Shown: positions 7,665 through 16,058 of the stretch, one piece after another
Layout of the letters: each line of letters starts with the position of its first letter
Numbering within the stretch: position 1 is the stretch's first letter
Source: Defluviicoccus sp.
Lineage (GTDB): Bacteria; Pseudomonadota; Alphaproteobacteria; MPNO01
Direction: 5' to 3'
Assembly: GCA_028820945.1 (NCBI GenBank)
Contig: JAPPHW010000239.1
Coordinates: 1 to 18,711, forward strand
Length of the DNA stretch: 18,711 nt
Translations under genes and position numbers: made by a program
The notes under the pieces: generated by a model
Told to the model about the DNA's origin: nothing
The model's input: the letters and a program-made list of their open reading frames with translations, nothing else
Databases searched by the model: none

Positions 7665-8742
7665 GGATCACATCCCCGTCCCGGACGATGTAGTCGCGCC
7701 CTTCACGGCGCATCCTGGCCGCCTCCTTGGCGCCGAGCTCGCCGCCGCATTCCACATAGTCGGCAAAGGCGACGGTCTCGGCGGCAATGAACCCGCGCGC
7801 GAAGTCGGTATGGATCTTGCCCGCCGCGTCCTGCGCCCGCGTCCCCCGCGGGACCGTCCACGCCCGGGTCTCGGTGGGACCGGCGGTGAAGAACGTGATC
7901 AGCCCGAGAAGGTCATAGCCGGCCCGGACGACCCGGCCGAGCCCCGTTTCCGCCAGGCCCAGCGTTTGGAGGAAATCCTGCCGCTCGTCTTCGTCTTCGA
8001 GCCGGGCGATCTCGGCCTCGATGGCGGCGGAGATAATCACCGACGGCGCGGCCCTTTCACCCGCCCAGCGGGCGACCCGGACAGAGTGCGCGTTGCCCTC
8101 GGCGGCGGCGTCCTCGTCGACGTTGCAGATATAGAGCATGGGCTTGGCGCTCAGCAGCTGCATCCGCTCGAACAGCTTCTCCTCGTCCTTCTCGACTTCA
8201 AGGTCGCGCGCGGGCCGGCCGTCCTCCAGCACCGCGGAGGCGCGCTCCACCATCTCGCGCATGGCGATCGCATCCTTGTCTCCGCCGCGCGCCTTCTTGA
8301 CCAGCGGTTCGAGCCGGCGCGCGAGGCTATCGAGATCGGCCAGCATCAGCTCGGTCTCGACGGTTTCCGCGTCGGCGACGGGATCGACCGATCCGGCCCG
8401 GTCGACGTCATCGCCTTCGAAGCAGCGCAAGACATGGGCTATCGCGTCGACCTCACGGATATGGGCGAGGAACTGGTTGCCCAGCCCCTCCCCACGGCTC
8501 GCACCCTGCACGAGGCCGGCGATGTCGACGAAATCGAGCTGGGTCGGCGTGATCTTCACCGATTTGGCGAGGACGGCGATCTCGGCCAGGCGGTCGTCGG
8601 GCACCGCGATGCGACCGAGATTGGGCTCGACGGTCGAAAACGCGTAGTTCGCCGAAACCGCGGCGTCCGACTGGACGAGGGCGTTGAACAGGCACGACTT
8701 CCCGACATTGGGAAGGCCCACGATGCCGCACCGGAAACCCAC
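7645..8742 (-). CDS. ychF: YchF/Ola1-family ribosome-associated ATPase
   Basis: An Obg-family P-loop NTPase that, unusually for the group, prefers ATP; it binds ribosomes and is linked to oxidative-stress responses. The 365-residue length is normal. The P-loop GLPNVGKS is at 9-16, the G3 motif DIAGL at 73-77, and the G4-like site is NVDE in place of the classical NKxD, as is usual in YchF. A coiled-coil region and a C-terminal TGS domain ending DGDVILFRFNV complete the family layout. The start is GTG; its G is shared with the last base of the pth TAG stop, giving a 1-base overlap, and the resulting MGFRCGIVG start matches the family N-terminus. The residue after GKS is Cys (C17), where Thr is usual. 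The pth-ychF pairing is common in proteobacteria. Confidence 0.96.
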   Translation of the reverse strand: MGFRCGIVGLPNVGKSCLFNALVQSDAAVSANYAFSTVEPNLGRIAVPDDRLAEIAVLAKSVKITPTQLDFVDIAGLVQGASRGEGLGNQFLAHIREVDAIAHVLRCFEGDDVDRAGSVDPVADAETVETELMLADLDSLARRLEPLVKKARGGDKDAIAMREMVERASAVLEDGRPARDLEVEKDEEKLFERMQLLSAKPMLYICNVDEDAAAEGNAHSVRVARWAGERAAPSVIISAAIEAEIARLEDEDERQDFLQTLGLAETGLGRVVRAGYDLLGLITFFTAGPTETRAWTVPRGTRAQDAAGKIHTDFARGFIAAETVAFADYVECGGELGAKEAARMRREGRDYIVRDGDVILFRFNV

Positions 8743-9359
8743 TAGCCGCCGGTCTCCGCGCCTTCGACGGTTTCGGGTTTCAGCGGCCTGGGCCGCGGGC
8801 AGAGCAGCGCCACTCTGGTCATGAAGCCCGGATCGTCGCCGGCCACGGCGAGCGGCAAGGCCTCCGCGATGGCTTCGGCGAGCCGCGCGAACAGCGGACG
8901 CTCGCCGGCTGCGAAATCGCCGAGCACGTGCCGCAGCACGCGATGCTTGTCGCCCGGATGCCCGATCCCGACGCGGATACGACGGTAATCCGGCCCGATC
9001 TGGGAATGGAGGCTCCTCAGCCCGTTATGCCCCGCATGGCCGCCGCCCTTCCGGATCAGCACCTTGGCGGGGGCGAGGTCGAGCTCGTCATGGATGACGA
9101 TCGCGTCACGCGCGCGCAGCTTGTAGAAATTGAGCGCCGCGCGCACCGAGCGGCCCGATTCGTTCATGAAGGTCTCGGGCTTCAGCAGCAGCACCCGCTC
9201 GCCGGCGATCTCGCCGCTTTGGGCGCGGCCCTGGAACCGGCGCCTCGGCGACGACAGCCCGTAGCGGGCAGCGATAACGTCGGCGACGACATAGCCGATA
9301 TTGTGACGCTGGCGGGCGTGTTTGGGCCCGGGGTTGCCGAGCCCGACGACGATCAACAT
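8742..9359 (-). CDS. pth: Peptidyl-tRNA hydrolase
   Basis: Cleaves the ester bond of peptidyl-tRNA released from stalled ribosomes so the tRNA can be reused; cytosolic and usually essential. The 205-residue protein has the Pth fold marks GLGNPG (6-11, N9), RHNIG with catalytic H19, TFMN (63-66), DELD with D91, and GGHAGHNGLRS (106-116, N112). These match the E. coli catalytic and binding residues N10, H20, N68, D93 and N114. The Arg/Pro/Glu-rich tail after about residue 188 is an extension typical of alphaproteobacterial versions. It lies 24 bases after rplY and overlaps ychF by 1 base. No strong ribosome site is visible, so translation may depend on rplY read-through. Confidence 0.96.
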   Translation of the reverse strand: MLIVVGLGNPGPKHARQRHNIGYVVADVIAARYGLSSPRRRFQGRAQSGEIAGERVLLLKPETFMNESGRSVRAALNFYKLRARDAIVIHDELDLAPAKVLIRKGGGHAGHNGLRSLHSQIGPDYRRIRVGIGHPGDKHRVLRHVLGDFAAGERPLFARLAEAIAEALPLAVAGDDPGFMTRVALLCPRPRPLKPETVEGAETGG

Positions 9360-9383
9360 GAGACCCGGAGGCGCGGCCGCGCG

Positions 9384-10079
9384 CTAGTCTCCGTCGCCGG
9401 ACGGAGCGGTATCGCCCGAGGCCTCGCCGCCGGCGTCGCCGTCCTCGGCGCCTTCCGCCCCTTCCTCGACACCCTCTTCGCCCTCGACCTCCTCCTCTTC
9501 GTCCGCCGCCATCACAGTCGGGGCGGCAATGGTTGCGATGGTGAAGTCGCGGTCGACGATGGTAAAAACGACGCCCTCGGGAAGCGTGATCGCGCTCGCG
9601 TGGATGGCATCGCCGATTTCCAGGCCGGTGACGTCGATCTCGAACTCGTTCGGGATGTTGTCGGCGGTGCACTGCACCTCGACCTCGTGCCGGACGGTGT
9701 TGAGGACGCCGCCGCGCTTGAGGCCGGGGGACTCGTCCTCGTTGAGGAAACGAACGGGCACCGCGACATTGAGCTTGCGGCTTGCCGAGAAACGCAGGAA
9801 ATCGACGTGCAGCGGCGCGTCGGTGACCGGATGGAACTGGACCTCGCGCGGCAGGACCCGGTGTTTCTCGCCGTCGACCTCGATATCGACCAGTCGGATG
9901 AAGAAGCCCGGCTGGCCGAGTTCGCGGTCGAGAACGGGCCGACCGACATTGATCGGTACCGGCTGGAGCCGGTTGCCGTAGATCATGCCGGGGACCATCC
10001 CGTTTCGACGCGCGGCGCGCGCCGCGCCCTTGCCGACGCCTCCGCGGGGTGTCGCTGCGATGGTGCTCACATCCGCCAT
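9384..10079 (-). CDS. rplY: 50S ribosomal protein L25 (CTC/TL5 form)
   Basis: Binds 5S rRNA in the large ribosomal subunit; the long form matches the general stress protein CTC. The N-terminal L25 domain (about 1-95) contains RRNGMVPGMIYGN (24-36), the usual L25 entry motif, and HPVTDAPLHVDFLR (83-96). The C-terminal beta domain (about 100-190) includes DITGLEIGDAIHAS-like sequence near 149-162. The last 40 residues (192-231) are a Glu/Asp/Gly-rich acidic low-complexity tail. The ATG at 10079 has AGAGG upstream. Genes prs, rplY, pth and ychF run in this order, as in many alphaproteobacteria. Confidence 0.95.
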   Translation of the reverse strand: MADVSTIAATPRGGVGKGAARAARRNGMVPGMIYGNRLQPVPINVGRPVLDRELGQPGFFIRLVDIEVDGEKHRVLPREVQFHPVTDAPLHVDFLRFSASRKLNVAVPVRFLNEDESPGLKRGGVLNTVRHEVEVQCTADNIPNEFEIDVTGLEIGDAIHASAITLPEGVVFTIVDRDFTIATIAAPTVMAADEEEEVEGEEGVEEGAEGAEDGDAGGEASGDTAPSGDGD

Positions 10080-10112
10080 GTCGTCTGCCTCTCAGCCCCG
10101 GACCCGCCATCG

Positions 10113-10130
10113 CGCCGGCCGACGCCGGCG
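10113..10130 (-). other. GC hairpin in the prs-rplY gap (rplY leader)
   Basis: CGCCGGC and GCCGGCG form a perfect 7-bp stem with a 4-base loop, in the 111-base gap between prs and rplY. No T run follows on either strand, so it is not a clear intrinsic terminator. It could be leader structure affecting rplY expression. No convincing promoter was seen in the gap. Confidence 0.3.
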
Positions 10131-10190
10131 GCGCTCTTCGCGAGTCCCGATTGTCTCGTGGAGCGCCGGTTTTTATCCCCTCGCCGGGGT

Positions 10191-11123
<933 letters not shown>

Positions 11124-11143
11124 CGCGGTCGTTCGGCGCGCGG

Positions 11144-11761
11144 CTACGGGCGCAGACGCGACCGGTCGTGCACGGTCGTGTCCTGCCCGGGGGGCGGATT
11201 CTCGATCGCCTCTTCCAGCGACTGCGCCTCGCGCCACTCGTCGGGCGGGCGGATGTGTCCGGGATTGCCGATCTGGTCGAGCCCCCAGTAAATCTCGAGC
11301 CGGTGATTGTCGGGATCGCGAAATTCGACCGCGATCTGGCAACCGGCGCGGCGGCGGCCGTGAAAGTCGATCTTGACGCCGTGCTTCTCCAGGTGATCCC
11401 GCGCCCGCAGCACCTCGTCGAGCGTGGCGACCTCGAACGCCATGTGGTCGAGCTCCGTGTTGTCCGCCTCCTCGCTCATCCCGCCGACCAGCGCGACGCC
11501 GTGGTGATCGGCGTTGCAGCGCATGAACACCATGCCGCCGGGCATCATGGTTTCGGGATAGACGTCGGACACCTTGAAGCCGAGCACATCGGTGTAGAAC
11601 GCCACGGAACGGGCCATGTCGCGCACCTTGAGGACGACGTGGCCGATCTTGCGAACCGCGAAGGGGAGCCCCGCCGGCGTCTCCCGCCGGGCGAGCGCCG
11701 CGATGTCCTCGCGCGCGAGCCCGTCCAGGTCGACGACGCCGCGCCCGCGTTCGAGTGCCAT
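11144..11761 (-). CDS. VOC-family (glyoxalase/extradiol dioxygenase-like) protein
   Basis: A 205-residue vicinal-oxygen-chelate metalloprotein. Paired beta-alpha-beta modules run from about 36 to 160, and the usual metal ligands are visible: H41 (IGHVVLKV), H106 (LDHMAFEV) and E156 (HRLEIYW). This pattern fits a glyoxalase or catechol 2,3-dioxygenase-like enzyme; the C-terminal [11 protein letters not shown] is typical of aromatic ring-cleavage dioxygenase relatives. The substrate is unknown. The ATG at 11761 is preferred to one at 11803 because AAGGAAAGAG lies just before it and a promoter at 11793-11822 would start transcription downstream of the longer start. prs follows after 20 bases, so this gene heads the prs transcript. 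Confidence 0.85.
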   Translation of the reverse strand: MALERGRGVVDLDGLAREDIAALARRETPAGLPFAVRKIGHVVLKVRDMARSVAFYTDVLGFKVSDVYPETMMPGGMVFMRCNADHHGVALVGGMSEEADNTELDHMAFEVATLDEVLRARDHLEKHGVKIDFHGRRRAGCQIAVEFRDPDNHRLEIYWGLDQIGNPGHIRPPDEWREAQSLEEAIENPPPGQDTTVHDRSRLRP

Positions 11762-11792
11762 GCTCTTTCCTTTCGGCGGTGGATTCGCGGCC

Positions 11793-11822
11793 AATATATT
11801 CAACGCGCCCGAAGAGCGGCAA
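11793..11822 (-). promoter_or_regulatory. Candidate sigma-70 promoter for the VOC-prs operon
   Basis: On the - strand TTGCCG (11817-11822) is followed after 18 bases by TATATT (11793-11798), in the only AT-rich patch of the 104-base gap between the molybdenum hydroxylase subunit and the VOC gene. Transcription would begin near 11786 and leave a leader of about 25 bases. The position supports the ATG at 11761 as the VOC start. Confidence 0.5.
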
Positions 11823-11865
11823 GCGGCGTTCCCGGACCCCGCCGCCGCCTTGTCCGCGTGGGGTT

Positions 11866-14187
11866 CTACGCCGCCCTTGCCTCCTCGATCGCCTGCCAGA
11901 CGGCCTGCGGGGTCGCCGGCATCTGGAGGTCGGAGACGCCGAGCGGGCGGACCGCGTCGAGGATCGCGTGCATCACCGCGGGCAGCGCCGCGACCGTCCC
12001 GGTCTCGCCGGCGCCCTTGACGCCGAGCGGGTTGGTCTTGCAGGGAACCTCGACATCGTCGAGCACGAACGACGGCAGGTCGTCGGCCCGCGGCATGCAG
12101 TAATCCATGAAAGAGCCCGACTGGAGCTGGCCCGACTCGTCATCATAGACGACATGCTCGAACAGCACCTGGCCGATCCCCTGGGCGAGCCCTCCGTGAA
12201 CCTGCCCTTCGAACAATAACGGGTTGACGATCAGCCCGGAATCATTGACCGCCGAGTAACGCAGCAAGTCGACCTCGCCGGTTTCGGGATCCACCTCGAC
12301 CTCGCAGATATGGCATCCGTTGGGAAAGTTGCCGTTGGTGGGGGTGAACGTGCCGGTCGCTTCCAGCCCGATACCGAACTCCTCGGGCCAACCCATCGGC
12401 ATGAAGGAGGCCCGGGCGACGTCGACGATCCCGATCGACTTGTCGGTGCCGGCGACGGTGAACGCGCCCTCGGCGAACTCGATATCGTCCTCCGCCGCTT
12501 CCATCAAGTGGGCGGCCATGCGCTTCGCCTTGGCGATCACCCGGTCCGCCGCGTCCTTCAGCGCCGCGCCGCCCACGGTGACCGAGCGCGAGCCGTAGGT
12601 GCCGCGCCCGTAGGCCACCTGATCGGTATCGCCCTGCACCAGGCGGACGCTCTCGAACGGCACGCCCAGCCATTCGGAGACCATCTGCGCATAGACCGTC
12701 TGGTGGCCCTGGCCGTGGCTGTGGGTACCGGCGGCGACGGTCACCCCGCCGGCCGGATCGAAATAAAGCTGCATGCGGTCGTTGAAGGGCGCGCCGATCT
12801 CGATGAAATAGGTGACGCCGAGACCGCGCAGCCGTCCCGCCGCCTCGGATGCCGCCTTGCGGCCGGCGAACCCGTCGCGGTCGGCGAGCGCCACCGCGCT
12901 GTCGGCGATCTTCTCGAACTCGCCGGTGTCGTAGACCGTCATGATCGCGTTCTGGTAGGGCATGTCGGCGGGCTTGATGTAGTTGCGCCGCCTGAGCTCG
13001 ACCGGGTCGATGCCGAGCTCGACCGCCGCCTGGTCGACCAGCCGCTCGACGATGTAGCAGGCCTCCGGCCGGCCGGCGCCGCGATAGGGCGCCACCGTGT
13101 TGGTGTTGGTGAACACCGCGTTGATCGAGAGCCAGGCGGCGGGCAGGTCGTAGTTCCCGGCATACATGGTCGAGCCCAGCCCGACCGGCACGCAGCCCGC
13201 CTCGCCGAGATAGGCGCCGACCGCATGGTCGGTCTCGGCGCGGAGCGCGAGGAAGTTTCCCTCCGCATCGAGCGCCAGCGCGGCCTCGGTCACCGCGTCC
13301 CGCGCATGGGCGTCGCTCTGCAGGCTCTCCGTACGGTCGGCGGTCCAGCGCACCGGGCGTCCGAGCCGCCTCGCGGCGATCACGCAGAGCGCGTCCTCGG
13401 GATAGACCGCGTTCTTCATCCCGAACCCGCCGCCGACATCCGGGCTGATCACCCGGAAATTGCCCTCCGGTTTGTGGAAGACGTGCGAGAGATGGCTGCG
13501 CTGGGCGTGCGGCGACTGGTTCTCGGTGTACATCGTGACGTGATCGGTCGCCGGCGCGTAGTCCACGATCGTCGCGCGCGGCTCCATCGCGTTGCAGCTC
13601 AACCGGTTGTTCGACAGGCTGAGGCGCGTGACGTGCGCGGCCCTCTCGAAGGCGGCGTCGGCCGCCGCCTTATCGCCACGCTCAACGGTGAACCAGACAT
13701 TGTCGGGCGCCTCGTCCCAGACCGCGGGCGCGCCGGGCGCGGTCGCCCGGCCGGGCGCGGTGGCGGACGGCAATATCTCGTAGTCGACCGCGATCGTCTC
13801 CGCCGCGTCCATCGCGAGGTCGAGCGTGTCCGCGACGACGAACGCGACAGGAGTACCGACATGGCGCACCCGGTCGCCGGCAAGGATGGGATGAAGCGGG
13901 CTGAACTTCGGCGGTGGGGCGCCGAACGCCATGGGCGGAATGAAATGGGGGATGCCGTCGATACCCTCTTCCTCGATCTCGGCGCGGGTGAGCACGAGCA
14001 GCACGCCGGGCGCGGTTCGCGCCGTCTCCACATCGATCGAGCGGATGGCTGCCGCGGCGTGGGGCGAGCGAAGGACGTAGCCGTGGACCTGCCCCGGAAG
14101 GACGATGTCGTCGACATAACGACCCTCGCCCTTGAGAAAACGGGGATCCTCCGTACGCGAAACCGGCTGGCCGACACCGAACTTCAT
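11866..14187 (-). CDS. Molybdopterin-binding large subunit, xanthine dehydrogenase/CO dehydrogenase (CoxL) family
   Basis: The molybdenum-cofactor subunit of a xanthine-oxidase-family hydroxylase, 773 residues. It starts with the family entry [19 protein letters not shown] (4-22). The cofactor motif GGGFGMK is at 252-258, the active-site loop reads PYRGAGR (367-373), and the catalytic Glu is E728 in KGAGETGT. The loop lacks the AYxCSFR signature of true (form I) CO dehydrogenase and resembles the form II AYRGAGR type, so a hydroxylase of an aldehyde, purine or N-heterocycle is more likely than CO oxidation. No FAD (CoxM) or iron-sulfur (CoxS) subunit gene lies beside it, although these enzymes normally need both. 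The ATG has GGAG 7 bases upstream. The gene diverges from the 2-oxoglutarate oxygenase operon. Confidence 0.92.
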   Translation of the reverse strand: MKFGVGQPVSRTEDPRFLKGEGRYVDDIVLPGQVHGYVLRSPHAAAAIRSIDVETARTAPGVLLVLTRAEIEEEGIDGIPHFIPPMAFGAPPPKFSPLHPILAGDRVRHVGTPVAFVVADTLDLAMDAAETIAVDYEILPSATAPGRATAPGAPAVWDEAPDNVWFTVERGDKAAADAAFERAAHVTRLSLSNNRLSCNAMEPRATIVDYAPATDHVTMYTENQSPHAQRSHLSHVFHKPEGNFRVISPDVGGGFGMKNAVYPEDALCVIAARRLGRPVRWTADRTESLQSDAHARDAVTEAALALDAEGNFLALRAETDHAVGAYLGEAGCVPVGLGSTMYAGNYDLPAAWLSINAVFTNTNTVAPYRGAGRPEACYIVERLVDQAAVELGIDPVELRRRNYIKPADMPYQNAIMTVYDTGEFEKIADSAVALADRDGFAGRKAASEAAGRLRGLGVTYFIEIGAPFNDRMQLYFDPAGGVTVAAGTHSHGQGHQTVYAQMVSEWLGVPFESVRLVQGDTDQVAYGRGTYGSRSVTVGGAALKDAADRVIAKAKRMAAHLMEAAEDDIEFAEGAFTVAGTDKSIGIVDVARASFMPMGWPEEFGIGLEATGTFTPTNGNFPNGCHICEVEVDPETGEVDLLRYSAVNDSGLIVNPLLFEGQVHGGLAQGIGQVLFEHVVYDDESGQLQSGSFMDYCMPRADDLPSFVLDDVEVPCKTNPLGVKGAGETGTVAALPAVMHAILDAVRPLGVSDLQMPATPQAVWQAIEEARAA

Positions 14188-14314
14188 GCGATTTCTCCGG
14201 CGGGTTCGAAAGCGGGCACAGTGTCGCGACCGGCCCCGTCCCTGTAAAGGCGCGGGGACTTCCCCTGCCGTCCTTCCCGAGTCATCCTGCGCCCGGAAAC
14301 ACCGGGAGGAGGCG
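14188..14314. promoter_or_regulatory. Divergent intergenic control region
   Basis: These 127 bases separate the molybdenum hydroxylase subunit (-) from the oxygenase operon (+), so both promoters should lie here. On the - strand TTTACA (14243-14248) stands 17 bases before GACACT (14220-14225), a fair -35 with a poor -10. A short hairpin (CCCGG 14292-14296 with CCGGG 14302-14306) abuts the oxygenase ribosome site GGGAGGAGG. No clear + strand promoter or operator was identified. Confidence 0.3.
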
Positions 14315-15337
14315 ATGGATCGGGCGCGCGTCCCGCTGATCGACATCGAGCCTTTTTTCAGCGGCGATGCCGCTTCGCGCCGCCGCGTCGGCAAGGCGAT
14401 CGGCGCGGCCTGCGCCGATATCGGGTTCTTCTCGATCGTCGGCCATCGCGTGGACCCCGGGATCGTCGACGACCTGCGGCGCACGTCGCACGAATATTTC
14501 GCGCTTCCGGACGAAGAAAAGCGGAAATGCGTTCACCCCGTCGCCGGCACGCCGCGCGGCCTGCGGGTCTACGAGGGAGAAGCGCTGGGCCGGGCCGCGG
14601 GGCGGGATGCGATGCCCGACCTCAAGGAGTTCTACCATTTCGGCCGGGAAAGCTGGCCCGACGAGCCCTACTACACGGGCGAGGAAGGGAGGCGTTACTT
14701 CATCCCGAACGTCTGGCCCGAACGCCCGGCGGAGTTCCGGCACGCGGCGGAGGCGTATTACGGCGCAATGGAAGAGTTGGTCGGCCGCCTGATGCGCCTT
14801 GCCGCCCTCGCGCTCGACCTCGACGAGGATTGGTTCGAGGACAAGATCGACCGCCACGTCACCGCCATGCGGATCAACCACTACCCGCCGCAGCCCGTCG
14901 CCCCGCCCGAGGGCCAGATCCGCGCCGGGGCGCACACCGATTTCGGCACCTTCACCATCCTGATGGGCGAGGACGAGCCCGGCGGGCTCCAGGTCCAGGA
15001 CCGCGACGGCCGCTGGTACGACGTGGAGACCCGGCCGGAAGCGTTCGTGGTCAATGTCGGCGACCTGTTCCGGCGCTGGACCAACGATGTCTGGACGTCG
15101 AACTTTCACCGGGTGGTGAACCCGCCGGCGGAGATCGGGCCGACCGCAAGGCGGATTTCGATCGGCTTCTTCCACCAGCCCAACTACGACGCGGAGATCG
15201 CGTGCCTGCCGACCTGCACCGACACGGCCCGGCCACCGCTCTACCGCCCGGTCACGTCGGGCTCGTTCCGCGACATCCGTTACGACGAGACCGACATTCC
15301 GGATACCCAGGCCGCGGCGATGACCCAGGAGGCATAG
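14315..15337 (+). CDS. 2-oxoglutarate/Fe(II)-dependent oxygenase, isopenicillin N synthase-like
   Basis: A 340-residue non-heme iron oxygenase of the isopenicillin-N-synthase/gibberellin-oxidase superfamily. It couples oxidation of a small molecule to decarboxylation of 2-oxoglutarate, or in some members uses no cosubstrate. The N-terminal domain starts with RVPLIDIEPFF (5-15) and ADIGFFSIVGH (34-44). The iron triad is H207, D209 (GAHTDFGTFT) and H265 (NFHRVV). The 2-oxoglutarate carboxylate anchor RxS is R280-I-S282. All are intact, so activity is expected; the substrate is unknown. The ATG at 14315 is preferred to the longer frame because GGGAGGAGG lies directly upstream and the family N-terminal motif begins there. 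The next gene begins 1 base after the stop. Confidence 0.92.
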   Translation: MDRARVPLIDIEPFFSGDAASRRRVGKAIGAACADIGFFSIVGHRVDPGIVDDLRRTSHEYFALPDEEKRKCVHPVAGTPRGLRVYEGEALGRAAGRDAMPDLKEFYHFGRESWPDEPYYTGEEGRRYFIPNVWPERPAEFRHAAEAYYGAMEELVGRLMRLAALALDLDEDWFEDKIDRHVTAMRINHYPPQPVAPPEGQIRAGAHTDFGTFTILMGEDEPGGLQVQDRDGRWYDVETRPEAFVVNVGDLFRRWTNDVWTSNFHRVVNPPAEIGPTARRISIGFFHQPNYDAEIACLPTCTDTARPPLYRPVTSGSFRDIRYDETDIPDTQAAAMTQEA

Positions 15338-15338
15338 G

Positions 15339-16046
15339 ATGGCGCATACCGAAACCCTGACCGTGGGCGGGAGTTCGATGCCCGTCTATGTCGACGCACC
15401 CGAAGCGCCGGGGCCGCACCCGGGCGTGGTGGTGACCCACCACCGGGGCGCGCTCGACGATTTCACCCGCAAGTTCGTGGAAGACCTCGGGGCGGCGGGA
15501 TACATCGCCGCGGCCCCTCTGTTCTACCACCGGCGCCCCGACGGCGAGGAAACGATGCAGTCGATGGCGGCGCTGAATGACATCGAGTTGATCGCCGACA
15601 TCGGCGCCACGGCGGACTATCTGCGGGACCGCGACGACCATCGGAGCGGGGCGCTCGGCATCGTTGGCCATTGCATGGGCGGGCGCTGCGCGTTTCTCGG
15701 CGCTTCGACCAACGACGCCTTTACCGCCTGCGGAATCTTTTACGGCGGCAACATCTTCAAGCCTTGGGGCGAGGGGAACCCGGCGCCGATCGAGCGCGTG
15801 GACCGCATCGCCTGTCCGGTCATCGGTTTCTTCGGCAACGAGGACGAAAACCCCTCGCCGGAGGACGTGGCGAAGATCGACGCGGCGATGACCGAACACG
15901 GCATCGACCACACCTTCCACGCTTATGACGGCGCGGGGCACGCGTTCCAGAACTTCCTCGGCCCGAACTACCGGGAAGAGCAGTCGAGGGACGCGCAGGA
16001 GAAGCTGCTCGCCTTCTTCGGGAAAACCCTGGAACCGGCCGTCTGA
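15339..16046 (+). CDS. Dienelactone hydrolase family protein (divergent)
   Basis: A 235-residue alpha/beta-hydrolase with a dienelactone-hydrolase layout: nucleophile elbow GHCMGG (C112), probable acid D169 (GNEDEN) and H201 (GAGHAF). The Glu that primes the cysteine in classical dienelactone hydrolase (in QEIFG, present in the paralogue at 6901-7575) is not seen; the equivalent strand ends VVVTHHRG. The catalytic details or substrate may therefore differ. AGGAGG at 15327-15332, inside the end of the oxygenase gene, serves as ribosome site, and the genes are 1 base apart, so translation is probably coupled. The FAD monooxygenase follows after 12 bases. Co-location suggests it hydrolyses a lactone or ester made by the flanking oxygenases; that is an inference. 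Confidence 0.87.
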   Translation: MAHTETLTVGGSSMPVYVDAPEAPGPHPGVVVTHHRGALDDFTRKFVEDLGAAGYIAAAPLFYHRRPDGEETMQSMAALNDIELIADIGATADYLRDRDDHRSGALGIVGHCMGGRCAFLGASTNDAFTACGIFYGGNIFKPWGEGNPAPIERVDRIACPVIGFFGNEDENPSPEDVAKIDAAMTEHGIDHTFHAYDGAGHAFQNFLGPNYREEQSRDAQEKLLAFFGKTLEPAV

Positions 16047-16058
16047 CCGGGAGCGCCG

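Noticed and set aside
6910..8745. Long + strand open frames opposite the leftward genes (also 8928-10376 and 12310-14247)
   Set aside because: They mirror DLH/ychF, pth/rplY and the molybdenum hydroxylase on the opposite strand, have low-complexity Arg/Gly/Asp-rich content and no recognisable domain; they are typical high-GC shadows.
10177..10189. Intrinsic terminator after prs (CCCC...GGGG)
   Set aside because: The stem is only four base pairs and is followed by A-rich, not T-rich, sequence in the direction of transcription.
11866..14187. Aerobic carbon monoxide dehydrogenase (true CoxL)
   Set aside because: The active-site loop is PYRGAGR, without the AYxCSFR signature of CO-oxidising enzymes, and coxM/coxS are absent.
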